Shown here piece by piece: positions 1-10,612 of a DNA stretch of 64,000 nucleotides (positions within the stretch are counted from its first letter, which is position 1; every line of letters starts with the position of its first letter). Origin of the DNA: Pinus tabuliformis (Eukaryota; Streptophyta; Pinopsida; Pinales; Pinaceae); the NCBI GenBank assembly GCA_031772625.1, contig CM062804.1, positions 273,575,174 through 273,639,173 of the forward strand. The letters run 5' to 3'. The notes under the pieces were generated by a model. That model made no database searches. It was not told the origin of the DNA and saw only the letters and a program-made list of their open reading frames with translations. Position numbers and translations under genes: made by a program.

Positions 1-133
1 TAATGTTTATCACTTAATTAGGATATTTTGTGTATTAGGTAATGCCTTTTGGAGTAAAATAGGCACCAAAAGTATTTTCAAGGATTGTTATCAAATAATT
101 TTAGGAATACATTTATAAAATAATGGTAGTCTA

Positions 134-211
134 TTCTGATGACTAGATATTTTATAAATTTCTTAAATTCCTTTCTGATGACTAGATAGTTTATAAATTT
201 CTTAAATTCCA
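134..211 (+). repeat. 39-bp tandem duplication over the RT active-site box
   Basis: Two 39-bp units, 134-172 and 173-211, each carry the codons for the DD catalytic pair of the reverse transcriptase. The matching place in X' (45466 on) has one unit. The length is a multiple of three. Confidence 0.85.
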
Positions 212-678
212 TATAAAATTGTTGAGATTAGTGTTGCAGAGATGCAGATATTTTTTTTTATCGCTGAACATGAGGAAATGTATGTTTGCAACATATATAG
301 GAAAACTGCCGCGACATGTAGTATTAAAGGATGGAATAAAAGTTGATATGGAAAAGATGAAAGTGATTTTAGATTTTAGAAAATCAAAATATTCTTGGGC
401 CATACTAGATAGCACAAAAGGTTCATAAGGCACTACTCTGAAATAAAATTTCCCATATATGAACTTCTAAATAAATATTTCCCAATACTCTAGTCAATGG
501 ACTGCAATGAGTCATTCCAACCACTAAAAAGGAAATTACTCGAAGCATCCATACTTAGGTTTCTTCATTGGTAAAAGCAATGTCATGTACATTTCGATGC
601 ATTAAATGTGGAAATTGGTGCAATTCCGAAGCAACCCGTTGATGAGTTGAAACAACTTCATAATGCATATGCTAGTTA

Positions 679-937
679 GAAGCTCTAGCCATGATATATT
701 CCTTGCAAAAATTTTGACATTTCCTCCTGGTGAATCCATTAATATTATATATTGATTATCAAGAAATGAAATATCTTGTTAATAATCCAAAATCCAAAAT
801 CCAAAAATGAATTTTTCAATCACTAATAGAGAAGCTCTATCCATGATATTTTCCTTGCAGAAATTTTGACATTTCCTCTTGGTGAACCCATTCATATTAT
901 ATATTGATCATCAAGAAATGAGGTATCTTGTTAATAA
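679..937 (+). repeat. 152-bp offset tandem duplication in the RNase H remnant
   Basis: The stretch beginning GAAGCTCTAGCC at 679 is repeated from 831 (GAAGCTCTATCC). Both run through the aspartate-containing RNase H segment to the phrase LVNK. X' has a single unit at 46033-46125, so the duplication arose after X and X' separated. Confidence 0.8.
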
Positions 938-2010
938 ATTGGTTCATGAAGGACACCTTTGTCTATATTTATTATTATTTCATGAATTTAATTTTTTATT
1001 TACTATCTCACCTGTCAAAAAAAATGTCAGTCCTAACCATTTATCTGAATTGAAATATGGATAAGAAAAAATATGTGATATATGCCAAAGGTTTGGGTAA
1101 CCATTATCTAAACACCACAATCCATTAAATTCGATTATTTTGTCATTAAATTTTTAGATTTGGGTTTCAACTTCACTGGTCCCTTTTCCAAGAGATCTAA
1201 ATGCATAGGATAAAAATACATCTTAACAATAGTGGAATATCTAACAAACTATGAGGAAGAAAAACAAGTTGAATTGTGTACACAATTAGTAGCGAAGATA
1301 ATATATGAAAATATAGTAACTCAATTTAGTTGTCCTATGCTCATCATCAGTGATTGAGGAATTAGATTTGTAAACATCACAAATCAAACATTAATGAGTA
1401 ATTTCATGATCAAGCACAAGAATAATACTTCCTACCATCCACAAGTAAATCACACCATCAAATTATTTGATAAGACATTACAAAAAGGACTGACAAATAT
1501 TTTTAATCAAGACAAGGATGACTAGGGTAATAAAGTACTAGCCATCCTTTGGGCATATCATACAATGTATAAACAGTCGACTGCATCAATACCTTTTAAG
1601 TTAGTATGTGCGATGGAAGTAGTTGTCCCACTTCAATGTTTGGCAAATGCAACGAATGTGTGGACTATGCTAAAATATAATGCAAAAATGCACAAGGAAT
1701 GACTTCAACAATTGAAAAATTTAGAGGAAGACCTACTTTACACACTCCATCATGAGCAAGCTAGAGAATATCAACAAAAGGTATGTCACAACAAAAATCC
1801 ACAAACAAAGAACTTAAAATTCGGTGATTTGGTTCTATTATACGACAGTCGAGTGAAGGGAAAACAAATAAAATTATAAATTTCAAGGCTAATACCCTTC
1901 ATTATTAAAGACATACCTGCTTTAGGAGTTGTATACTTGAAGAAATTGCAAGGGAACTTTTTCAACTCACTTGTGAATAGTGCCCAACTCAAGAAGTACA
2001 TCTCTTAACA

Positions 2011-4488
2011 AGAATGGCATATGCATGGTTAAAATATTTCTAAGGAACTAGAGACATGGGTTAGCTTGAAAACCACTTTGTTGTAGGCTAAATGACCAAA
2101 ATGTTTTAAAATTAACAATTTTATTTTCTAATTAGAATTTAGAAATTTTATTAGAAAAAGTACTTATATATTAGAAATAAAGTAACTAAAATAGTAGATA
2201 GGGATCCATTTAAAAGAGGAATCACAGATCAAGTAGACATATATGATAGAAATATGGAAAAAAATGTATATTTGTGCAATCCATTGAATAGTAGAGGTCA
2301 ATTAACATGGATCAACATCACTCTAAGGATGAAAGGTGACAACAATGCAAAGGAAAATCTAGAGATTTTTATAAAAGAAGTGAATCAATAAACAAAGACA
2401 AAGAATAAAGCAAAAGTCACTCCGAGGAAAGAAAAAGTTGTTCGATATAAAAAGGCCATAAAGAACACTTTGACAAGATAGATGATCGGGAGAGGAGCAC
2501 CAACTCCACACCAAAAAGAAATATGAAAAAAGAGGTCAGCAACAAATACCATTCATGCGAGTCAAAACATGACAATTCATAATAAAAAACAATTAAATAT
2601 TAAAAATAATAGTAATTGAATGCATCAATATATTCATGATATGCCACATACTCCATGAGTCCCATCATCATTGAAGGAACATTAGCCATCTACTTAAATA
2701 ATAACAAAATAATTTAACATTTTGCAAAGGAGGTCGTGATCAAGTGACGTGAACCCACTTCATGACGTTGGAAAATATAATCACAATTCGATGAGACAAC
2801 TGGTAGAAGAGGGATAAAGTTGGAATGCTTATGCATTTAATTAGAATTCCATAAAAATGGATGAAGTTTCGAATACGCCTAATACTCTTCCACACACACA
2901 AATTCAAAAAAACACACACGATCTTCGACATACACACACTCACACACGCACAAACACACTCAAATTTTCCTCAAATATATGTATTTAAAAGAAATATATA
3001 GTTTGTTCAATATACATAATGACACCTAATTCCTAAACATGAAAGTACGGCATGGAGTCACCTATATAGAAAAATATTCTAATATCTAGAAAACATCTCA
3101 TGTTGAAACATGATCATATGAAATATGATGTTGTATATAAAAAATGAGTCTCTTTACCACTTCAACCATCACCACCATCATTTTAATCCTTGAAGTTGAC
3201 CTCTCCCCTCTTACTCGAAGAAGGAGCTCAATTTTTATTTTTTTGGGGCCTGCTTATTCTCTTCGTGGATTGCACACTAACATTATCATTAGATTTTTTT
3301 GCACAATAAATTAGACACTTACAATCTAATACTTTATAATTCAGTCCCAAAAAAATAACTAAATATGATGTAATAAATCATGAGGATGTTTTCCTCCTCT
3401 TCGCGCCTAAGCCTCCTACTTTACCACTCTTTAATGGTAACAAGTGTTAGAGCATATAACTTAAACATAAATTCCTAGAATCAATTCAATTCATCATAAT
3501 GAGAAAAAACAATTAGTGAATGCTATCATCGTGAATGTCTCGCTTGACTTTTGCTAAGGAGTGGAGAATCTCGCTAGGCATCCTCCTCATAGGAAAAATC
3601 TATTCTTTCATCCACTACACTTCCATTGTGGGTTAATGCTTGAGGGAATACATCGGTGCTATTTGGCGAAACCACTTGAGAAATAACATTGCTATTCCAA
3701 ATGGTTGTGGGGGGAGGGAGTTATTGAATGGTCTATGGATCCAACCTTCATGTGTGGATGGGATGGACAAGGTAGTGGAGAAAATGGATTATCAACACCC
3801 ATGGGTTATATTTATGATGGAAGATCACCAATGAGGTAAGAAAGGTACCAAAAATTGAGGCAATATGACAACATTGATGGACACATGATGGGAAAACAAT
3901 GAATAATGGTGAATGAAATATAAGAGTAAGAGTGGAAAATCGAGAAAATAAAGGAACCTACATAAACATTTATAATATTTCAAATAGTAAGAAGAAGAAA
4001 AAAAACCACAAGAATAAAATGCCACGAGAGATGCCTTTTGAGGAGGAGAACTAGAGATAAATTAACTGAGACAAACCCTCCACGCTAAGTGAAGCAATAT
4101 ATGAGTGAAAAAATAACGACAAAACGAGACTAAAGCAACCGTGTGAGAGAATAAATGCTCATAGCCTTTGTTGCTAGAGAACTCTTGCACCATAAAGAAC
4201 AATAATGCAGTTGAGCAAGTTATATTTATTTCTAGGAGATCACCTCTCTTGTGCAATATGAGACCATGAAACCAAATTTCTTTTATTCCTCGCCTTAGGT
4301 TATATTTTTTCATTCCATGTATGATAAGAACAACACCATTCAATGGTCATATATCCTCAATATTACAAGCCATGGATGAGCCTAACCTCCACATGAAACA
4401 AGCACTTAACCCAATACATTGAAATGAAATTGTTGTGTGTGATCTAGAACACTTGCTCATAGTAAGGCTGGATGGTAGTAAACAATGC
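2011..4488. other. Unassigned sequence downstream of G2 integrase
   Basis: No reading frame is preserved between this copy and its relative at 53556-55973, apart from short fragments such as 3640-3834. It should contain the 3' untranslated part and LTR of G2, but I could not find a matching 5' LTR in the window, so no LTR is called. A CA-rich run (CACACA type) lies at 2892-2950. The last 110 bp before 4489 are missing from the X' copy. Confidence 0.6.
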
Positions 4489-4761
4489 TAGTGGGGTGTA
4501 ATGCCATGTCCCATCCATTATTGCATGTTAGGGTCGTGGCACTATTCCCCTCTTCACTCATTGAATTGGTTAGCACCTGATCCGGGGACCTTCAATGTCA
4601 ACCTTAAATTTACACCATATTTATATATAGAGATAGAGTAATCTATAGTGAAAAATATCCCATTTCCTCTATACATGCCTCCTCTTTTTTAGTAAGAGGG
4701 AGACGTGTAATTCCTCCATATCTCAATATGGACTTGACATGGGTAATATTACACCCCACTA
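4489..4761. mobile_element. MITE-like inverted-repeat element, 273 bp (copy in X)
   Basis: The ends are perfect inverted repeats (TAGTGGGGTGTAAT and ATTACACCCCACTA). If the outer TA is the target duplication, the terminal repeat is GTGGGGTGTAAT, which would fit a Tc1/mariner-like (Stowaway-type) MITE. The imperfect extension ATGTCCC/GACATGG makes the termini longer. A related motif, GTGTAATTCC, recurs inside. No coding capacity. The same element lies at 55974-56246 with the same length. Confidence 0.7.
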
Positions 4762-5799
4762 TGAAGGAAATGTGTGTAATTCATTCCACGCTAAACATAG
4801 AGTTGAAATATAATCTTTAAAAAAGGAAATATTAATAAAAAAAATATGTTAAACATAAATAAAATATTTCAATGTCCATAGTAAAATAATTTTATATCAA
4901 CTTTATATAGAGAGTAAAAGTAACTGAAAATAGACAAAATATGTCTATTAGTGTGATTTTATTCCATAAATTTGTACGTACCTCCATCTCGATTCTGGGG
5001 TGAAGTAAAAATGGCGTTTGTTTACCACGGATACATTTGCATTTAGAAATTTTTTTGGAGATCTGGTTTCTGTTGCGCTAACGAAATGAAGGGAGAGGGG
5101 AAATTCCATTTCTTTGACTTGAAGATGTCATAGAGGCATTGGAAGATTTTTCATCTTGTGATTGGATGAGAGGCGTATCTGAGCATAAATATGAAGACCA
5201 ATGGTGGTTGCGGAATACAACTACAGTGAGGGTTGTTTGGCTGGCCATGAGGAAAGACTTCGCTTTAGGGAATTTGAATAATTATTTCATGATACAAGTT
5301 GTCAAGATTAAGGTGCTACTTATACCAAATATGCACGAGCTCTTTTGACGATGTGTATACCAAATATGAAATGTTTCATTTGCTCACAAAATGTTTGATG
5401 TATTGCCAAAACGAGCTAGGTGGGGTAGTAAAGGTAGTGTTTGAGATATGTTTGAGGAAATGAATATTCAAGATGAGCAGTGAAGACCTATGTTTGTCCC
5501 TCGCTACTTTCACATGGAGGTTCTCCTTTGGATCCCTATCCCTTTGAAAGAACTTAAAAACAAGGAACAACAACTTCATACTCACTTCATTTCATAATAT
5601 TTGTAAAGCCTCTTTCTAGAAAGACTCTCTCCATGAAGATGTCAACTCCTAATTCAATAGAAATGCTCTCTTCAAACTTCAAGAGCATTGATGAATTTCT
5701 ATTACTCTTTCGAGGCTTCCAAGAGGATTAACTTATAAGTGATTATGGCATAAAAAATGATGCTTCAATATCCTTCACTGAAGCCATAAAAGAGGGAAT
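4762..5799. other. Unassigned sequence shared with X'
   Basis: This stretch aligns with 56247-57290 at roughly 90 percent. Short open stretches exist (for example 5139-5348), but none keeps its frame in the other copy. It lies upstream of the DUF4283-like remnant and may be the decayed start of that gene. I see no motif that identifies it. Confidence 0.5.
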
Positions 5800-6500
5800 G
5801 AGGGGAGGTGGGAGGTGGGGCTCCTTCTGCACCCAATACCACATCTTTTAAAGAGATCATTAAACCTGGTTCCAACTGTTTGACGTTAAAGGATCTCTTA
5901 TGTCTTGACCTTATAGTTGACCATTCTATGGACACCCCATTCCTTGAAGTGAGAGGTGTTGATACCAATGCAAAGGTAACCAAATATCTAGGTTAGGAAA
6001 TCATATGATGTTTCAATGGTTTTTTTCTCTCATCATCAACACTAGGATGGGTCTACTATAATTGGAAATAGAATTTGGAGTTGATATTTGTTCTAAGGGA
6101 TTTCTTGTGGTGGTCTTCAAATGTCTCCAAGATAAGCATAAAATCCTTGACAAATGGTCTGGGGGATGATCTCATTCGTTTATGAAGTCATGGTTCCTAG
6201 GCTTCAATCCTCTTGCTATGGTGGCACTCTAGTATGGGTGGAAATTCCTAACTTTCCCACTCACTTTACCCATATAACTCTCCTAGAAAAAGTGAGAAAT
6301 TTAATTGGAGGCTTCATCAAAATAGAAAGGGAAAGGCTAGCAAAAGGAACTTTCAACTATGTCTACCTATGGGCTTAAGTGGATCCTAATAAATGTCTCC
6401 GGGATAAAATAGAGCTCTAGTAGACACAAAATGTGTTTTCTCAACCCTTGGACTATCAAAATACAAATTTCTAGCACTAAAGTAAAGTTGAGAGTGTCTA
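5800..6500 (+). pseudogene. DUF4283-like (plant LINE ORF1-type) remnant
   Basis: An N-terminal piece (TSFKEIIKPG, about 5845-5875) is followed by a DUF4283-like block in the frame of 6154-6378. That block has a Trp-Val-x-Ile-Pro-Asn-hydrophobic-Pro motif, then ERERLAKGTFNY, then a VDPNKCLRDKI segment, and ends in QPLDYQNTNF. In the family this order (LWV.LP..P, IG..IG..I.., V.VDL.K.LPD..) precedes a CCHC knuckle. The X' copy reads VDLNKGLPDKI, closer to the family consensus. Several stops and shifts make both copies pseudogenes. Such domains occur in plant LINE ORF1 proteins and in free-standing transposon-derived genes. Confidence 0.65.
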
Positions 6501-7262
6501 ACCCACTCTTAAAGGGCCTTCCTCCTCACATGCATAAAAAAATACAAGCAGTGGTTTGAGGGATCCTAAGAATATAGAAAAATCCAAACATAGTGTTGGT
6601 TAGAAGGTTGTCATTCCTTAACAACAAAAGGAGTTCTTAGGAAAGTTTTCTCCCTCGGTTTTTGCTCAAGCTTCGTGGGATTCTCCCCACAAGGGAGAAC
6701 CATGAAAGAAATGAGAAAGAAAAACATTGAGCCATAAATGTGCCTGCAACAAGGCATTAAAAAAAACCATGAATTGGATCTCTCACATAATGACAAACAG
6801 ATGGAAGAGGGGAACAATTATATTGCGATGTATTTATACCATAGAAATGATGCCACACACCCATGTGTAGTGTTTTTTTTTTATTTTACTTGGAGCTGAT
6901 GTACCCAAGAGAAAAAAGAAAAAGAAAAAATAGAACTCAATTTCATTAGTGAGAATTAAGTCACAAATCACTTTATTAGATGGTTGCAGATGGTTTACCA
7001 TTTATGTTAAATGTTGTACTCTATTTTTACGATGGCTCGAGGACAAGGCTATTGTTTTTTTTTTAGGGTCTTAGGTATTTGTAATTGTCATTCCATGCTA
7101 GTTTTTGATGATATGAACTCTTGGTTGTGTGAGAAAGATATTTGAACTTCAAGGAGATATGTATGGAAAGCCATATAAGATAGCCATATAATCTTGTTAT
7201 GTGGAAGTAATATAATTATTTTAATTTAGAAAAAAATGTAATTTTCATATATATATATATAT
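6501..7262. other. Unassigned sequence, AT-rich at its end
   Basis: Aligned with 58031-58820 in X'. Short Met-started frames in either strand are not conserved between copies. An AT microsatellite at 7244-7262 marks the border with the inverted-repeat family member. Confidence 0.5.
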
Positions 7263-7420
7263 AGTAAGCTTGGTAAGACCACATTTTCATCATATCCAAC
7301 TTCTCACTTAATATTTTAACATCTAATTGAAATAAAATATTTAAATATCCAATATTAATTATATAACAAATATATATCTCAATAATATAACAAATATAAC
7401 CCTAACAAATATTTCAATTT
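7263..7420 (-). repeat. Internally deleted member of the 59457-60029 inverted-repeat family
   Basis: It begins AGTAAGCTTGGTAAGACCAC and ends AACAAATATTTCAATTTC. It matches both ends of the right arm at 59740-60045 but lacks about 190 bp of the middle. It also preserves the sequence into which the LINE inserted in X' (CAATTTC at the end, where X' switches to a T run). Confidence 0.75.
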
Positions 7421-8005
7421 CAAATAATTACAAATAAAAAATAATTAATTTGAAATTATAATTTATATATATACTTATTATGAGAATTTATATTTTTTTT
7501 AATCCCTTGACATATATCCTATATACCAGGAATCTAATTGGAAAACAAGAGCTAAAATGAAATATATAGCAGAAATCTAATTGAAAAACAATAGCCAGAA
7601 TGAAATATTCATAAAACACATCAATAAACATTAACCCATAAAATAAACCAGTGATCCAATTAGCTAAAACTATTATAAACCCTAAAATAAACATGTAAGC
7701 TTTTAAGAAATCAGTCATCCAAACAAAACAGTCACGTCATAAGCGATGCACCTTATAGCACATCTTATTAACTCCTAATGAAACATAAACAGTAATGGTG
7801 TCTGAGTTTATCTAGATCCATAGCTAAACCATGAGACATAACTAGCTGTATCGGGTGCAGCATCCAGATCCTTGTTATTATTATTCCATCTAGCTGGTAC
7901 GATCTAACATCCTACGCACCAACATCCCTTGTCGGAGCAGCACCATCCGGGGCATTCAGTTATTCGGTGATGGCGCCGGCGGGTTCTCTACCTTTTTCCG
8001 TAGTC
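7421..8005. other. AT-rich sequence, then presumed 3' part of the secreted-peptide gene
   Basis: From 7421 to about 7740 the sequence is AT-rich with only a hydrophobic chance frame (7488-7718, minus). From about 7740 to 8005 it is less AT-rich and lies directly after the stop of the gene on the minus strand, so it is the likely 3' untranslated region. A GATGTTGGTGC-type motif (minus strand) recurs at about 7919-7930 and 8026-8040. Confidence 0.45.
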
Positions 8006-8394
8006 CTAGGTGCAGCACGTTGGGCAGCACCAACATCCCTCTTCGCTGCAGCAACATCCCACCCCGGCAAGCCAGACTGCCGGCCCTAAACACAGACGTG
8101 GAACATTGTTATAATTATTAACAAACTAATAAATAAATTTATTTTAGCGTAAGCGGATTTTGTGCAGACAATTTTATTATTTTTCTCTTTCAAATTCCAA
8201 TGGTTACAAAGATAAAAAATACCCGGGGATGACGCTGGCGTTGCAGGCGACGCCGCTGGCGTTGCAGGCGACGACGCTGGCGTTGCAGGCAGGTTACCAG
8301 AGGCACCATCATCGTCTATGGCTGTTACTGGAGATAGCAGAAAGATGGCGAAAATGCAAATGCCAAACACTAATGCGAACTTCGAAGCAGCCAT
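8006..8394 (-). CDS. Small secreted arabinogalactan-like peptide, two exons
   Basis: Exon 1 runs from the ATG at 8392-8394 down to 8223. It encodes MAASKFALVFGICIFAIF and on to SPVTA, a typical signal peptide with a V-T-A cleavage site. Then comes an acidic IDDDGASGN and a Pro/Ala/Ser/Thr repeat (PATPASS, PATPAAS, PATPASS), the non-contiguous-proline pattern of arabinogalactan glycosylation. A 137-bp AT-rich intron is likely at 8086-8222: donor G|GTATTT, acceptor TTTAG|GG. Splicing keeps the frame and gives 83 residues with a short tail holding eight cysteines (GCCCSEEGCWCCPTCC). Without splicing the frame ends at 8086 with a hydrophobic tail (FISLLIIITMF). The ATG at 8470-8472 is in frame but would spoil the signal peptide. 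There is a TATA-like box at 8631-8639. This is the best host-gene candidate; expression and splice pattern are inference. Confidence 0.5.
8228..8290 (-). repeat. Three 21-bp units coding for the Pro/Ala repeat
   Basis: Units 8228-8248, 8249-8269 and 8270-8290 share CGCTGGCGTTGCAGGC on the plus strand. Being a multiple of three, unit gain or loss would lengthen or shorten the glycosylation module without breaking the frame. Confidence 0.9.
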
Positions 8395-8407
8395 TGAAAT
8401 CGACCCC

Positions 8408-8491
8408 AATAAAAAAGAAAAATTACAGAAGGAAAGAAATGAAGCACGAAATAAAAAAGAAAAATTACACATGGAAAGAAATGAAGCACGA
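8408..8491 (-). repeat. Two 42-bp tandem units in the presumed 5' leader
   Basis: Units 8408-8449 and 8450-8491 share GGAAAGAAATGAAGCACG. They sit just upstream of the chosen start codon. Each holds a pyrimidine-rich tract on the minus strand, as is common in plant 5' leaders. Confidence 0.85.
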
Positions 8492-8630
8492 ATGAGATGA
8501 GCTACTGAAGAGAAGGAGCAGCGCTGAAAGTTAAATAGAGAGATAACGGCATAATTAAATATGATATTTGTTCAGGAGTCATTGTCCAAAATGGCCGATA
8601 TTAAATTTTCAATGCTGGTTCCCATAGGTG

Positions 8631-8639
8631 TTTTATATA
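8631..8639 (-). promoter_or_regulatory. TATA-like box of the secreted-peptide gene
   Basis: The minus strand reads TATATAAAA about 237 bp upstream of the ATG at 8394. With initiation roughly 30 bp downstream, the leader would be about 200 nt. In AT-rich DNA such a match can occur by chance. Confidence 0.35.
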
Positions 8640-8659
8640 GTTCAGTATGAGGAGGAGGA

Positions 8660-9091
8660 ATAGGTTGTCAGGTAAAATAACATTTATAATTAACAAAATA
8701 ATATTTAAAAAAATAAATTAGACGAAAAAGTTAATACAAATTATAAATAAAATATTTTAATTTTATATTTATTTTATATAAAAGTAAAATATAAAAATAT
8801 AAAAATTAAAATATGTCTATAATATAAAAATAATATAATTGATATGATATTTATTTATCTATTTAATTTGTATATAATAGTTAAATAAAAAAATATGAAT
8901 AGTTAAAAAAAATATTTTATTGTTATATATTTATTAATTAATATAGTTTTATATCAGGAGAAACAAAATAGTTTTCTTATATTTATTTTACATGGATATA
9001 TATATATATATATATATATATAGTCATCTCACTAATAAAAATTTTAGTGAAATTTATAATTTATAATTTTTGATTATATATATTTATTGTC

Positions 9092-9142
<51 letters not shown>

Positions 9143-9370
9143 GTGATCTCATTAATAAAAGTTTTAGTGAAATTTATAATTTATTATTTTTGATAATAAA
9201 TTAATATATAAAATTTTAAATATTAATAAAAATATAATTTATATATATAACATATATATTTTATTTACAATATCTTATTTACATATATTATCAATTTACA
9301 ATATCAATAGACCATAAAAACATATAATAATATTTTAATTGGTATAATATCCATCCTAAATAAAAAACAT
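8660..9370. other. AT-rich spacer with AT microsatellites and a diverged repeat
   Basis: AT runs lie at about 8997-9022 and 9104-9139. Each is followed by a similar 55-bp stretch (TTTTAGTGAAATTTATAATT at about 9043 and 9161). Parts resemble 10300-11090, so this looks like the upstream portion of the same diverged repeat that carries the zinc-knuckle remnants. No gene seen. Confidence 0.5.
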
Positions 9371-9414
9371 TAATATGAATTTATAAGATATCTCTTACTT
9401 CAAATTACCTCATA

Positions 9415-9938
9415 ATTTGCTTTTTAACTTTACTAACTTGTATAACCAAACTTATGACATTAATACACTTTTAATACATAGTTATGATACTTAACTTTGC
9501 TCTGAAGACTACCCACACTTACAATATAACCTCATCATCATTGTATTTGTAAATGACACAAAGTCTTTCTTTATAAGGTACGAATATATAGAATGTGTAG
9601 TCATTTACCAAGCTAATTCTACTTAGGCGCATGTATATTTATATTCATGGTCCAATGTTTATACACTATGGAAAGCAATTTGCTTTTTAACTTTACTAAC
9701 TTGTACAACCAAACTTATGACATTAATACACTTTTAATACATAGTTATGATACTTAACTTTGCTCTGAAGACTACCCACACTTACAATATAACCTCATCA
9801 TCATTGTATTTGTAAATGACACAAAGTCTTTCTTTATAAGGTACGAATATATAGAATGTGTAGTCATTTACCGAGCTAATTCTACTTAGGCGCATGTATA
9901 TTTATATTCATGGTCCAATGTTTATACACTATGGAAAG
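9415..9938. repeat. 262-bp tandem duplication present only in block A
   Basis: Units 9415-9676 and 9677-9938 are nearly identical. Both contain TTTGCTTTTTAACTTTAC and the segment GCATGTATATTTATATTC. Block B has one unit (26897-27158). The short direct match AATTTGC at the two junctions suggests replication slippage or unequal exchange. Confidence 0.9.
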
Positions 9939-10089
9939 CATGGTTCTTATTTTATTTTATTTTATTTTATTTATATATATATATATATATATAACCTAGG
10001 TTTGCCGAGTGCCATTTTATATAACTTACAGGCTTTGGTTCATTATCGATTATTGACCATCCTCCAAACTTCCAGACTCTCTAGTTGAA

Positions 10090-10290
10090 CATCTAGGATT
10101 TCTACTACCTAAAACTTCTTTTAGGTGCCTTGGTTGCCACCAAAAAGGTCATATTTGTAACGATTGCACGTACTCGCATTGGGGACAAATACCTAGACGA
10201 GCTTACAGTGATTTCCCAGACACGTCACATTTATTGGACATTCTAGTTAAATGCTGTGCAGAGTGACCCCTTCATGGTCGGTAGGGAATA
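10090..10290 (+). pseudogene. CCHC zinc-knuckle remnant (copy A-i)
   Basis: From about 10105 one frame reads TSFRCLGCHQKGHICNDC, a complete Cys-x2-Cys-x4-His-x4-Cys knuckle as found in retroelement gag and LINE ORF1 proteins. Upstream and downstream frames are broken. It matches 27330-27480 in block B and is a diverged relative of 11540-11610. The preceding TSFRC resembles the residues that follow DUF4283 in LINE ORF1 proteins, so LINE ORF1 is the favoured origin. Confidence 0.6.
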
Positions 10291-10381
10291 ATTCATATAA
10301 CGTAAAAATAATATAGTGTAAATATTTTAATATAAAAATAATATAATTGATATTACATAATATTTATTTTTTAATTAGTAT

Positions 10382-10399
10382 ATAATAATTAAATAAAAT
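10382..10399 (+). repeat. Target-site duplication of the SINE, left copy
   Basis: This 18-bp AT-rich stretch is repeated exactly at 10613-10630 and is present once, uninterrupted, at 27584-27601 in block B. Confidence 0.88.
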
Positions 10400-10612
10400 A
10401 AAGCTCTGAGGAATAGCTCAAATGATCGAGTTCTCGTTGCTAAGTACTCTCCCAGTTTGGGAGGTCACGGGGTCAAATCTCCTTGGCGCCCTCGGGGTTA
10501 GGCTGATATGGCCGATCGGCAGATCCCTTCGGGTGGAGTTGCCCCGCTTCTCTATGTGGACGTAGCGGCCACTCCGGTGCCCGTGAACCACACTTAAAAA
10601 AAATAAAAAATA
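10400..10612 (+). mobile_element. tRNA-derived SINE, about 213 bp
   Basis: The left part resembles a tRNA gene: an A-box-like TAGCTCAAATGA at 10414-10425 and a B-box-like GGTCAAATC at 10471-10479 provide an internal RNA polymerase III promoter. The body (to about 10590) is much richer in GC than its surroundings and ends in an A-rich tail (ACTTAAAAAAAATAAAAAAT). It is flanked by an 18-bp target duplication, and block B keeps the empty site, so it moved after the A/B duplication or entered only one of two alleles. It has no coding capacity and would depend on a LINE for movement. The family is not one I can name. Confidence 0.85.

Larger units (their letters stand above)
1..2010 (+). pseudogene. 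Ty3/gypsy G2 pol remnant (RT C-terminal part, RNase H, integrase)
   Basis: In pieces of several frames this reads as the end of a gypsy reverse transcriptase (VMPFG-type segment at about 39-55, YSDD box at 132-143), an RNase H with the phrase LAMIFSLQKF, and an integrase core (LIISD at about 1342; WAYHTMYK at 1550-1575). The integrase tail near 1800-1840 carries the DLVLLYDSR motif. Many stops and shifts show it is dead. The stop directly after YSDD replaces a Trp present in the copy at 45478. The integrase residue expected to be the catalytic Glu is Lys (codon AAA, 1460-1462). A member of the non-chromodomain plant gypsy group is likely; exact clade not assigned. Confidence 0.85.
1..7420. 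repeat. Segment X, diverged copy of X' (45329-60045)
   Basis: This segment aligns collinearly with 45329 to about 60045. The order is G2 reverse transcriptase, RNase H, integrase, a 273-bp inverted-repeat element, a DUF4283-like remnant and an inverted-repeat family member. A hand count over 5401-5580 against 56914-57093 gave about 18 differences in 180 bp. X lacks the copia element and the LINE found in X', has lost about 300 bp matching 46260-46545, and has gained small tandem duplications. The window edge cuts its left side, so the repeat probably extends further left. Confidence 0.85.

Noticed and set aside
7488-7718. Hydrophobic 76-residue frame (minus) as a membrane protein gene
   Set aside because: AT-rich DNA readily gives Phe/Ile/Leu-rich frames; there is no start context, no homology and no second copy.
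8160-8500. Plus-strand frames over the secreted-peptide gene
   Set aside because: They are antisense shadows: the minus strand has the signal peptide, repeat and intron signals, while the plus frames are Lys/Glu- or Leu/Gln-rich by-products of the tandem repeats.
10404-10480. A functional tRNA gene
   Set aside because: Only the promoter boxes resemble a tRNA; the arms do not pair well, the unit goes on for 130 bp with an A-rich tail and has target duplications, so it is a SINE.
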